Below are positions 30,826-43,201 of a DNA stretch of 64,000 nucleotides, in pieces. Numbering within the stretch: the first letter of the stretch is position 1; each line of letters opens with the position of its first letter. The translations under genes and the position numbers were made by a program. The DNA is from Silene latifolia (lineage: Eukaryota > Streptophyta > Magnoliopsida > Caryophyllales > Caryophyllaceae). The stretch lies in NCBI RefSeq assembly GCF_048544455.1, contig NC_133536.1, positions 23,872,152-23,936,151 on the forward strand. The letters run 5' to 3'. The notes beneath the pieces were generated by a model, which worked only from the letters and a program-made list of their open reading frames with translations, searched no databases and was not told where the DNA came from.

Positions 30826-30840
30826 TGGTATCGAGCGACA
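30826..30840 (+). promoter_or_regulatory. Primer binding site of element A
   Basis: TGGTATCGAGCGAC three bases after the LTR. The intact form TGGTATCAGAGCGAC in element B (51036) is complementary to the 3' end of initiator Met tRNA. One base is missing here, which may weaken priming. Confidence 0.7.
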
Positions 30841-31255
30841 ATCCCAAACCTCGTAACCAATGAACTTAATGAACATAGGGAGTCAATTAAAATGAACCCG
30901 GGGTAAAAGTTGTAGGAGCTAGTGCAAAGGCTTGGGAGACGTCCTAAAGTCGCGGGGGTCGCCCTACAACTTTGAACCGGTCACATGGGGGAAATGTGTG
31001 TTGAGTCATGTGTGTGCTTAGTAACTTGCGTAACAATGTGACGGAATGTGTTGATGGTTGGATGTTCGAATTGGAAGTTGATTAGATGAAAGAAAAGTGA
31101 TGTTATATATATAGACATTGTTGATGAAATGATAGCATGATGGAATGTTTTACAACGTGGCAATTAATAGCATGAATGTTATGATATAATGTGATTTATA
31201 AAGTTAGCATGTTAGTATATGACGTAATATGTGGGTAGCTCTTACGTATTGGTGG

Positions 31256-31525
31256 TACTTGATCGAGTGAGGCTGACTCGATCGGGTAGGTTTTTGCGAT
31301 TTTGAGTCCGAATCGCGTTTTTGGGGCAATCGGATCGAGTAACTAGGGGTACTCGATCGAGTAGGGGGTCACTCGGTCGAGTAGCCTAGATACTCGATCG
31401 AGTGGGTTAGAGATCAGAAGGTCTGTTTGGTTCTGGAGTTTGGGTACTCGATCGAGTACATGGGGGCACTCGATCGAGTAGCCCGTTACTCGATCGAGTG
31501 GGTTTGGATACTCGATCGAGTAGGT
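31256..31525 (+). repeat. Array of TACTCGATCGAGTA palindromes in the element A leader
   Basis: Six perfect ACTCGATCGAGT cores plus several variants (TGATCGAGTG, ACTCGATCGGGTAG, ACTCGGTCGAGTAG) are spaced 15-50 bases apart just upstream of the gag ATG. The same motif lies in the LTRs. Confidence 0.85.
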
Positions 31526-31599
31526 GCTGGGCAGCGTGTTTTCGTGTTTCGAAGTTTAGTACGTATGTTCATATCTACCCTTTCTTATATAGCTTCAAG

Positions 31600-32454
31600 A
31601 TGACGCCCAAGAGAAATGCTTTGTACGCGAGAGCAGAGCTTATGACCATGGATGACATCGTAAAGATGTTAGAACACCAAGATGCTCTTACTGAGACCTT
31701 AAAGAAAGTGAACGAGGATAAGAATAAGGATAAGGAGAAGGAGGTTGACCATGCTAAAGTCAGCCTCTATATTGCGAGGTTTAACCCGAAGGAGTACAAG
31801 GGAGTTGAGGAGCCTAACCTTCTTGATAGTTGGCTGAGGGAGATGGAGAACATACTAGATTTAGTTCACTGTCCTGATGAGATGAGAGTGGATCAGGCTG
31901 CGTTCTATCTGAGGGAGGCAGCTGGCAAGTGGTGGGATTCAGTGAAAGTGAGTGCCAAGGAGATATATACCAACCAAGGATTGCCTGCTATACCTTGGGG
32001 GGAGTTTCGTAAGGCTGTGAGGAAGGAGTTCGTACCGGAGCATGTGAGAAGTAGGTTGAGGGAGGAGTTTGATAAGTTTAAGATGACACGAGATGTCGTA
32101 GCCGAGTACTACGACAGTTCAATGAGAAGTCCAGGTATCTTTGAGGATATGGGTTTGAGTGAGGAAAACCTGGCGTTGAGGTTTGAGAGTGGGTTGACTA
32201 CCAAAATTATGGATAAGTTACCCGTGGGAATCCTTACCGATGTTAAGGAGGCTTATGAGAGGGCTGGAAGAGCGGAGAGGCTGGTGGAGATGGCTCAGGA
32301 GAGGTCTGGTGGAGAGAAGAGGAAGTCTGAGAGCGAGGGTGGTGGCCAATCTAATTACAAGAAAGGGAACCACAATCAGTCTAAGGGATTTTCTTCCGGG
32401 TTTGGGTTTAGTCTTTGGAACTTCCTTTGGGCGTGGCCGTGGGAGTGTGAGTAA
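31600..32454 (+). pseudogene. Element A gag (capsid region), frameshifted at its end
   Basis: Start chosen at ATG 31600 (MTPKRNALYARAELM); the frame is open 34 codons further upstream through the palindrome array. The capsid-like part includes YKGVEEPNLLDSWLREMENI, RVDQAAFYLREAAGKWWDSV and VPEHVRSRLREEFDKFKMT. It ends at TAA 32452 in a basic Gly/Ser region; the natural continuation reads in the +1 frame and then shifts back. A CCHC zinc knuckle (DCFGCGGVGHKRHEC) follows at 32467-32511 in the original frame. Gag forms the particle that packages the element RNA. Confidence 0.85.
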
Positions 32455-32769
32455 TAGTTGGGGAGTGACTGCTTTGGTTGTGGTGGCGTAGGCCACAAGA
32501 GACATGAGTGCACGAGTGCACCGGGATCTTTCGAGACTGCGCAGAGCTTCATGAGCAATAGACCGGGCGGATCATGGCCAAACCGGGAAGTCAAAGCTAC
32601 CAGAGTGGAGGCAACCGCAACCGCGGTAATTCTTATCAGAAGACACCGATGAACAACAACAACAACAATCAAGGGTCGGGTGCTAAGCCGACCGCATCAC
32701 CAAGATCTTGTCCGGGAGGTGGGCGGAAGACCGATGGCAAGTTGTTCATGATGGACAAGAAGGCAAAAT

Positions 32770-33822
32770 GAGGAAGATGCGCACGTTATCACCGGTACAT
32801 TCCTTGTTAATGGTATTCCTACGTTTGTTTTGTTTGATTCGGGGGCTTCTCAGTCGTTTGTGTCTTCGAGTCATGTAAAACAGTTGGGTTTGAGAGTATA
32901 TGAGTCTGTTAGTGAGCAAGTTTTCATACCTTCGGGTGAGTCTGTACCGCGTGGGAGGTTGTTTAGAGATGTATCTTTGATAGTTGGGCAAGTCGATTTC
33001 CCTGTAGACTTGCTAGAGTTTCCTTTTAATGGCTTTGAGATGATAGTTGGGATGGATTGGTTAGGAAAGTATAAGGCTAAGATAGACTGTCATCAAAAGA
33101 AAGTGTCCCTAAGAGGTCCTAAGGGTGTAAGTGTGTCTTATCGTGGGTTTCTAGTCAAACCCAAGGTTAAGTTGATTGCAGCTGTCACTTTGAAGTCGTA
33201 TATGAGGAAGGGATGTCCTTTGATCCTGTGCCATGTGAGAGATGACCGGATAGAGAGCCCGGCAGTTGATGAGATACCAGTGGTGGGAGAGTTTGCAGAT
33301 GTTTTTCCAGAGGAGATTCCGGGGTTGCCACCGAAGAGGGAGATAGATTTCACCGTTGAGTTGAAGCCAGGGACGGGGCCAATCTCTAAGGCACCGTACC
33401 GTATGGGTCCTAAGGAGATGGAGGAGCTTAGGAAGCAGTTGGATGATTTGATAGATAAGGGATACATTGGACCAAGTGTATCGCCTTGGGGAGCACCAGT
33501 TCTGTTCGTGAAGAAGAAAGATGGGAGTTTGAGGCTGTGCATAGATTAACGGGAGCTGAACCGTGTGACGATAAAGAACAAGTATCCTTTGCCAAGGATA
33601 GATGACCTGTTTGATCAGTTGAGTGGTGCAACAGTCTTTTCTAAGATTGATTTGAGGTCGGGGTACCATCAGGTGAAGATTAGAGACGTGGACATACCGA
33701 AGACAGCTTTCACGTCAAGGTATGGCCATTATGAGTATGTGGTGATGCCGTTTGGATTGTCTAATGCGCCGGCAGTGTTTATGGATTTGATGAATAGAAT
33801 CTTCAGACAGTTCTTGGATTAG
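32770..33822 (+). pseudogene. Element A protease and RT N-terminal part, with in-frame stop
   Basis: Protease begins near 32770 with the active site LFDSGASQSFV; the folded domain runs to MIVGMDWLGKYKAKIDC. RT follows from VVGEFADVFPEEIPGLPP, with GAPVLFVKKKDGSLRLCID ending at TAA 33547. Directly after the stop the same frame resumes ([57 protein letters not shown]) until TAG 33820. The catalytic DD ([10 protein letters not shown]) lies just beyond that stop in the same frame. Confidence 0.88.
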
Positions 33823-34061
33823 TTTGTGGTGGTGTTTATCGATGATATCTTAGTCTACTCTAAGACTAAGGAGGAGCATGAGGAGCATCTGAGGATCGTG
33901 TTGCAGACTTTGAGGGATCATGAGTTGTATGCTAAGCTATCTAAGTGTGAGTTCTGGTTAGAGAAAGTTGCTTTTAAGGGCATGTAATCTCTAAAGATGG
34001 GGTAGTCAGTGGATCCTAAAGGCAAAGATTGAGGTCATGACAAAGTGGGAAGCACCGAAGA

Positions 34062-34610
34062 ATGTTCTTTGAGGTGAGGAGTTTCTTGGGTTTAGCTGGA
34101 TACTACAGACGGTTCGTGAAAGATTTCTCCAAGATAGCTAGACCGATGACGGCGTTGATGAGGAAAGAGAACAGGTTTCGTTGGGATGAGAGTTGTGAGA
34201 CGGCGTTCCAAACCTTAAAGGAGCGTTTGACCACAGCTCCTGTCCTAGCATTGCCTGAAGGGAGCGAGAATTTCGAGGTTTATACAGATGCCTCGAAGAA
34301 TGGGTTGGGATGTGTGTTGATGCAGAATGGTAAAGTGATTGCCTATGCTTCTAGGCAGTTGAAGCCTTATGAGGAGAACTACCCTACTCATGACCTGGAG
34401 TTGGGTGCAGTGGTGTTTGCCCTCAAGATTTGGAGGCACTACCTTTATGGAGCAATCTTTAAGGTATTTTCTGATCACAAGAGTCTCAAGTACATCTTCA
34501 CGCAGAAGGAGTTGAACATGAGACAGAGGAGGTGGATGGAGCTGATTGGTGATTACGACATGGAATCATCTACCATGAAGGGAAGGCCAATGTTGTTGCT
34601 GATGCTTTGA
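34062..34610 (+). pseudogene. Element A RT thumb and RNase H
   Basis: After a frameshift near 33985 the frame resumes with [23 protein letters not shown] and the RNase H domain: [60 protein letters not shown]. Only one RNase H is present, as expected of chromoviruses. It overlaps the next frame by a few bases, implying a one-base shift near 34600. Confidence 0.87.
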
Positions 34611-35917
34611 GTAGAAAGAGTGTAGATTCCTTGTCTACAGCTCTATCTTTGATGAGGCTGAGGGATGAGGTAGCGAGCTTTGGGATTCATATGATGCAGA
34701 AAGGAGATGCTATGGGTGATATGACAGTACATATGGAGTTTTATGATGACATTCGGGATAAGCAGGCTTTGGATCCTAAGATAATGGAGTGGAGAGCTGG
34801 AGTAGAGAAAGGGTCAGTGTCCCGCTTTTCTATTCATACAGATGGTAGTTTGAGGTTTGATGGTAGGTGGTGTGTTCCTAATGACGAGGAGTTGAAAAAG
34901 ACTATCATGACAGAGGCACATTGCACACCATATTCAGTGCATCCGGGTGGAGACAAGCTTTACAAGGATTTGAAGAAAACGTTTTGGTGGCCTGGGATGA
35001 AGAAAGAGACAGCTGAGTTTGTGTCCCGTTGTTTGACATGCCAGAGAGTTAAAGGGGAACAGAGAAGACCACAAGAGTTGCAGGAAGCGTTGGGAACAGC
35101 TTTGAAGATGAGTACAGCATTTCATCCTGCGACAGACGGGCAGACTGAGAGAACAATCAAGACTCTTGAGGATATGTTGCGAGCTTGTGTGATGGATTTT
35201 GGTGGTAGATGGGAGCAGAGGTTGGACTTGATAGAGTTTTCTTACAACAACAGCTATCACACCAGTATTGGTATGGCACCATTTGAGGCTTTGTATGGGA
35301 GGAGATGTAGGAGTCCAATCTGTTGGGACGATAGTGCTGAGGCAGTGGTTTTAGGACCATAGATGGTACATGAGATGGTGAAACAGATTAAGATGATCAG
35401 GGAACGGATGAGAGCAGCCCAGGATCGACAGAAGAGTTATGCAGATCTACATCGTCGGGACATAGAGTTTCAGGTTGGGGACAAGGTTCTTTTGAAAGTG
35501 TCTCCTATGCGCGGGGTTATGAGATTTGGGAAGAAAGGCAAGCTAAGCCAGAAGTTTATAGGGCCTTATGAGATCTTAGAGCGAGTTGGGGAAGTTGCTT
35601 ACCGTTTGGCTTTACCAGCTGCGTTGGAGAGAGTGCATAATGTGTTTCATGTATCGCAGCTGCGGAAGTATGTGAGTGACCCGTCACATGTGTTGGAGGC
35701 AGAGAACTTAGAGCTTGATGAGTCTTTATCATACCTTGAGGTGCCTAAGCAGATCCTAGACCGAAAGGTTAGAAAGACTAGGGGTGGTGAGACAGTTTTG
35801 CTCAAGATCCTTTGGTCTAACCACGAGACTGAGGAAGCTACATGGGAGGCAGAGGATATCATGAAAGAGCGTTACCCCTTCCTTTTTGATCAGGTATGTA
35901 TGGTTACGGGGACGTAA
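34607..35917 (+). pseudogene. Element A integrase with core deletion, and chromodomain-like C terminus
   Basis: Starts after RNase H; includes the zinc-binding N-terminal domain (HPGGDKLYKDLKKTFWWPGM, CLTCQRVKG). At about 35075 the sequence jumps from GEQRRPQ straight to LQEALGTALKMSTAFHPATDG. The catalytic core stretch that normally holds the first two Asp residues, on the order of a hundred residues, is missing; only the Glu region (DGQTERTIKTLEDM) remains. A TAG at 35360 interrupts the frame before HEMVKQIKMIRERM. The C terminus has VHNVFHVSQLRKY and a chromodomain-like LKILWSNHETEEATWEAE. Chromodomains guide integration toward particular chromatin. Confidence 0.88.
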
Positions 35918-36138
35918 CCTTGTTTCTTTTAGGGGGGTAGGAGATGATCGCGAGAGTTTTTAAGAGTTTTTACACCCCTTTTATATGTTGTGTCGGTATG
36001 TTTGTCGGGATAAGTTGGGTTAGTATCATGCTTTACGTTATGTTTTGTTTGACCTTCGAGTCGGGAGGCTTAAGGGAGTACCTTTGTTTGGTAGTGGTTT
36101 GAACTTCGGGGACGAAGTTCCTTTTAAGGAGGGAAGAC

Positions 36139-37486
36139 TGTAATACTCCGTATTTATAGTCTTGGGGGTACTCTATCGAGTAGCCCTTACTCTGTCGAGT
36201 AAGGGCAAGTGGCGAAATAAAATAGTTTCTGACCTGTTGGGTACTCGATCGAGTAGCTGGGGTACTCGATCGAGTAAGGGGGTACTCGATCGAGTACCTT
36301 GGGTACTCGATCGAGTGTCCGGTTTTACGGGGGAGTTTTCTCGGTTTTTGTTAATTACGCGATTAAGGTATTTAAACATATTCGTCATTGTTCTAAATCA
36401 CTTTTTACAAAACCTAAAACCTGTTTAAGAGAGAAAGCAACTAGTCTTCTTCCTAATCGCGTTCTTGACAATTCCGGAGTTCGACGGTCGGTTCGTATCG
36501 TAGTTCGTGTCGTTGGATTCCTTGCGTCGAGGGTAAGCTTTTAATATAATTTATATAATGTTTTGTTAAGATTGGTGAAACCCTAATTTAGGAATTGGGG
36601 GTTTTTATGAGTAGGATTTGAATAGTAGCATCTATGTGTTGTATGATAGGAGGAGAATTCGTAGAGAGGAGCCGTTTTGATACAAAGTAGATACCGTCTG
36701 CTTGTTGTGCTTTCCAGGTAGGATTTCCTACTCAGTATTAGTCCCATAATGGGATATTGGTGATGTGCTGTAGTTAGTTGTTTGATATGATGATTGTGAT
36801 TGTGATTGTGATTGTGATTGTGATTGTGATTGGTTTCTATGGCTCTCGAGATGCGTTCTCGGCTGAGTGGGGTCACTTGCGGGAGTGATCTCACGCCCTA
36901 GTTTCGCCCTTCGTGGAACCCGCCACGAAAGGGGATGTGCACATTAATGGACAGGGTTATCGCTCGTACGATGAGCGGGGCTTAGGTGGGAACGGCTGCG
37001 GTCCCCCATCGGGCGTGGCTGGTCCAAAGGGACGATCGGTATTGAGATGATGGGAGTTGGTGGTGTGTGTGTGTGTGTGACAGTTCAGCTGTCTGTTTGT
37101 CTTATTGTTGTTATCTATATTGATTGTGTGATTAGTACTGACCCCGGTGTTGTTTTGTAAAATCTGCGGTGATCCATTCGGGGATGGTGATCAGATATTG
37201 AACAGGTATAGAGATGAGTACTGGGATAGCTGGGACGGCCACGACATGACGATAGAGTCTTCCGCTGTAGTTTAGCATTTATTTACATTTCAGTTGAGAA
37301 CAGATAGTTTGGAATAATGTATTGTACTTTGGTTTGGTTTTGAGGATTGTATTCATCATTAAACTATTTATAATAAATGTTGTTTCCGTTTTGTCTATTT
37401 GATTATCATACCTCGGGCGACCGAGATGGTGATGTCTTCATACCTGAGTGGTCCTGGTAAGGCACTCGGAGTATGGGGGCGTTACA
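36139..37486 (+). repeat. 3' LTR of gypsy element A
   Basis: 1348 bp, preceded by the purine-rich AAGGAGGGAAGAC tract. It carries four perfect ACTCGATCGAGT cores. Differences from the left LTR are scattered substitutions and small indels, mostly near 36660, 36690 and 37015. Confidence 0.92.
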
Positions 37487-38090
37487 ATTTCAACTTAAGA
37501 TTAGACCCACGCTAAGTTTTACGTATCAGGTATCATATAGAGGAGATAACATCCTACTAGTGGCAATAACATAACCTTGACAGAAGCTGAAAGAAGGCAC
37601 TTGATGACAATAAACTAATTAAAATTCGAAAAACCATTACGAAAGTGAAACACTAAGCTAAAGCTATTCTGCTGCAAACAAATTACAAATTAAGTTATCT
37701 ACTTCTAGTCCCAGACACTAGTGCAAGATGTTCAATCCAACAATTAACAGTCCAGAAGCCTATGCTTCATTAAGATTGCCAATATTTTGGTCTTAGACTA
37801 TTGATAACACCTCAGATTGTCATGTATATACGAAAAAGCTACAACAAACTCTGTACCATTCTTATATTAGTAGTCATCTTTGTCAGCTTATCATGCCTAG
37901 CAAATGATAATAGCACAACCAGGTCATGGCACAAAAAGAAGGCAGAAGCAATCACATAACTATAATTACCTATTTTCCATCTTGACAAAAAGTGGTAGAC
38001 TGTTCTATATATGCAGCTGTAACTGTTGGAACAAATATATTTTTCAGAATATTCAAACACTACAGTAGGATCAAAGCCAAGTGTTAAACA

Positions 38091-38305
38091 CTCCATTGCT
38101 TCCAACTTGGCAGCTATACGAGCAACACAACCATCCACGACATTGTTGAGATACAGTAATGGCGTATTGCCAATCAACTGTGCAAAAAGTATACGAACAT
38201 ATTAAAAAAAAACTTGCACTTGCATACATTAATCCATTGAAAAATAAAAGAGATAAGGTTGCTTACTTGATTCGTCTTAGCAATAAAAGCCTTCTTCTCC
38301 ACCAT
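38091..38305 (-). pseudogene. Captured N-terminal exons of a cysteine synthase (O-acetylserine (thiol)lyase) gene
   Basis: On the minus strand a 39-base exon (38305-38267, MVEKKAFIAKTNQ) ends at a GTAAGC donor. After an 89-base intron with acceptor GCACAG, an exon from 38177 encodes [20 protein letters not shown] then IAAKLEAME. This is the highly conserved N terminus of plant O-acetylserine (thiol)lyase, up to just before the PLP-lysine segment. After ME the sequence diverges, so the rest of the gene, including the catalytic lysine, is absent. Kept intron shows capture at the DNA level. It lies inside the inner CACTA element and cannot make a working enzyme. Confidence 0.8.
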
Positions 38306-39018
38306 TTTGAATGATACTGAACCAAGTCAACAATATTGTTCCGACTTTAGTTTAAGTGATTAAATTCCAGTAACCAAATGACACCCAATAAAATTCGAAG
38401 TTAGGTTGAAAAAGTTATCTACTTTAAATCATTATCCAATATTTAGTCAAGGTTAAAGCACATAATCAATTTTTTGTTTGTCATAGTGTCAATTGCAAAA
38501 GCAATGAGTTCTGAATTTTAATTTGATTGTAAATTCAGTATCCAATTTTCCATAAATCTCATGTACAACTTTGATTAAAACAAAGGGAATAATCAAGCAA
38601 AGGAAACAATTGAAAAAAAGTAAATGGACCAATAGTTGGCGATATAATAAGGTTTACTCCAACTCCAAACCCAAATTCATCAAAATTAGGGTTTCACTTT
38701 CCCCTGAAATTCAGCAATTTCATTAAATCACAATCAAATAATAAAGCACAAGATAACATTAATGTAGTAATAAATCAAATCAGTAACTAAGATCAACAAA
38801 GTAATTGAAAAAATGAGATGGAGAAGAAAGGAACCTAGTGGAAATCGAGAGACAGAAATTTATTTGCGACTAAATGACGATGGCGACTTTGTGTCTGGCG
38901 ACGTTACATAGTGTGCAGTTAGCGGCGTTCGAATGGTGGATTATGGTGGACGCCGAACGTGAGGAGTAATGGAGGTTTGAGGAGTAGTGAATAGTGATAG
39001 TGAGACGGATGAGAGGAG
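38306..39018. other. CACTA interior, possibly captured 5' flank of the cysteine synthase gene
   Basis: AT-rich, with CCAACTCCAAACCCAAATTC and AAATTAGGGTTTCACTTTCC near 38660-38700 that look like a plant 5' UTR or promoter of the captured fragment (minus orientation). No ORF was recognised. Confidence 0.3.
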
Positions 39019-39021
39019 TTA

Positions 39022-40568
<1,547 letters not shown>

Positions 40569-41003
40569 TTAGGTGAATGAAAATATGTGAGTAATGTGAC
40601 GGGTAGTTTTAAACCTATTTTGGGCGAGTTTAATGGACATCAGATTTTAGAATAGCCGATGTTTATTAAACGTGAATTTTAATAGACATCAGTTATTTAA
40701 AAAACGGATGTATATTGAATTGTATAGACATCGGTGTTTTTTAAAACTCTGATGTCTATTGTTTAGACATCAGTTTTTTAAAACCTCCGATGTCTATTTA
40801 GTGATGTCCATAGCGGTTTTTGTAGTAGTGTGCTCATCCCCTCCACTCCATAAATAGTTCCTACAAATGGAATTAATCTTATTGATAATACCATTTGGAA
40901 TCAAAAAAATAGTTTCCCAGTAGGAGTGGAGAGTAGAAAGGACAGACTGAACCAGGACCAGTCTACCAGCATAGGATAAGTGTCTGGATCCCCACCCTCT
41001 TAT

Positions 41004-41609
41004 TCAGGCAACAATTCTATCCACCAATTTCATACCCTCAGCTTTAGACATTTTTTTAGCAGAAATTGGCACTCCCAAATACTTGAAAGGCAATTGTCCT
41101 TTACGAAATCCAGATACTTGCAAAATATTATCCATAGCAGATGAGGACATACCATTAAAAAAGATTTCAGACTTTGCTTTGTTCAAGGTTAAGCCAGAAG
41201 CATTTGAAAAAGTAGAAAAGCTCCTCAACAACCACATGATGGATGTCTCAGTACCCTTACAAAACAGTAGTAAATCATCTGCAAAAAGCAAATGATTCAA
41301 TCTGATATAACCACAAAGAGGATGAAATCTGAATCCATCTTGTTGAGCAACCACCCCTAAAATCCTAGAAAGATATTCCATGCACAAGGTGAAAAGAAGA
41401 GGTGAAAGTGGGTCTCCTTGCCTCAGACCCCTTTTACCAGGGAAAAAACCAAAGGAGCTTCCATTAACAGCCAAAGAGTAAGAAGGAGATGTCACACAAG
41501 CCATGACTAGATCAATAAATTTCTTTGGAAACTTTAAGGCCTGAAGCATTTGCTCAAGAAAAGTCCATTCTACAGAGTCATAGGCTTTCCTCAAGTCAAT
41601 TTTGATCAT
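41004..41609 (-). pseudogene. LINE reverse transcriptase core fragment
   Basis: Frame MIKIDLRKAYDSVEWTFLEQ, then GLRQGDPLSPLLFTLCMEYLSR, the catalytic FADD motif (HLLFADDLLLFCKG) and PFKYLGVPISAKKMSK: a typical plant L1-type RT. It stops at 41004, but the next codons (RHLSYAGRLVLVQSVLSTLHSY) continue the protein toward the CACTA insertion point at 40830. The N-terminal endonuclease and early RT are missing because the copy is 5'-truncated at 41638. Confidence 0.87.
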
Positions 41610-41651
41610 GCATCTAGGTGAGGAGGATTTCCTATGATAGTGGGCGTTGTT

Positions 41652-43201
41652 GTTCGGGCCTTTGTTTAAACTTTTAAAAACGGTTACGTTTTTTTACTAA
41701 TAACCGTTGTCAAAGGTTGTAACAACGGTTTAGAACCGTTGTCGTTATTAAATATCCGTTGTGAAAAGAAGTCCCTGTATTTAATAAATTTTTGGTGGGA
41801 AAGTAATAACAACGGTTTCATGACATAAAACCGTTGTTGATAGTAATGCGCGCGTTTAATAGTTTATTGTAGGGATGTTAATAACAACGGAATTTTTTAT
41901 GATAACTGTTGTTATTACTAATGACAACGGTTTTGTTTTTTAATATCCGTTGTTATTGGAGTTTTTTTAAAATAAAAAAATTACAAATTCAGCGCATTAC
42001 TGCCAAAATCCATGCATCAACTAACAGCAGCATCAGCATCAAATAACCCCATTTGACAAAAAACTTTCTCATGTTCTCCATTACAATTCACCATTACAAT
42101 AATGATATTACTAAAACTATTGAAACATTTCTATATATACAATATGCAACAACAATATCAAAGTCTTTTTGTAATGTTCAACAAAATTCTCCTAAAGCTT
42201 TAAGTTTAAAGCTCTAAATCAATAAAACTAGAACTAAATTGACCCAAATATATACCTTTTTAGTCTTCATTGAAATGTTCAAGTACGTACTTGTAGCTTT
42301 TTGTACTCGGAGTCATATGGCTCGTTGATGACATACTGAAAACAAAGAAATTAACGAAAATATATATGTTAGGAAAGCATGCAACATTAACGTAACAACA
42401 ACAAGACGTCGTATAATATTTAATTTAATTTAATAATTTAATTTGATTCATTAATTCTTGGCGTATGAAACGAAAATATATTAATTTAAAGGACACACAT
42501 TGTCATTTCCAAAACATATTAATTAAAAAACAACTCTTGCCATATAACAGGACACATACACTAATTATAAATTCATTCCACATATATCTCAACCAATCCA
42601 TTATCTCATTTTTCTTTCAATCTCCCCAAACCCTAAATCTTCAAAACCTAAACTCCAAACTTCCTTCAATAATGAATCAGAACATTCGTTTAACATTAAT
42701 AACGATCTAGTACAACAAATGTTTCATACACCGCTTAGAGGAAATCGAGAGGAAGAACATGCTCTTCCTTGATGATGTTCAGATCCCACTCAAGGAGGCC
42801 ACCCTTCGTGGCTGGGTGCCGGAGTTGGACCAGCTGCATGCAGATATTGCACCTACTTTACGAGACCTCCAAATAGCAAAGGAGTAGAGGATCATTCTCA
42901 TGGAAGAGAATGCCTCCCTAAAAGTCGTTCCAAGTAGTAGTTTAGTTTCGTTTTTTATTTTATTTTGTATATCAATTAACTAAGTTTATGAATATTAAAT
43001 GTGGATTTGTTTTACTATCCTCTTCATCATCTTCTTTGTTTTATTTTATTTTATTTTATTTGTTTTACTAATAAACGCAGAAAAACTAATCGGATAATTA
43101 GAGAAAGAACAATAACGGAGAAAAACACACACAAACTTAAAATAATTAGAGAAAGAACAATAATGACGGAGATGATAAAACCTAAAACCATTAAGAGACA
43201 G
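41652..43201. other. Right part of the outer CACTA element
   Basis: Up to 41960 there are alternating ACAACGG and CCGTTGT subterminal repeats matching the left end at 26848. Further right, near 42730-42890, a plus-strand frame reads GWVPELDQLHADIAPTLRDL and is helical and charged; I do not recognise it. Similar AATTAGAGAAAGAACAATAA words repeat at 43093 and 43141. Confidence 0.45.

Larger units (their letters stand above)
29480..37486 (+). mobile_element. Ty3/gypsy LTR retrotransposon A, Tekay-like chromovirus, defective
   Basis: The 8.0-kb plus-strand element has LTRs 29480-30823 and 36139-37486 (TGTAATACTCC ... GGTGTTACA) and a perfect TSD ATTTC at 29475-29479 and 37487-37491. A primer site similar to TGGTATCAGAGC (initiator Met tRNA) follows the left LTR. 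Domain order is gag, protease, RT, RNase H, integrase, chromodomain. Pol contains three nonsense codons, at least three frameshifts and an internal integrase deletion, while the LTRs remain about 98% alike by eye. The palindrome TACTCGATCGAGTA recurs in both LTRs and in the leader. Confidence 0.93.
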
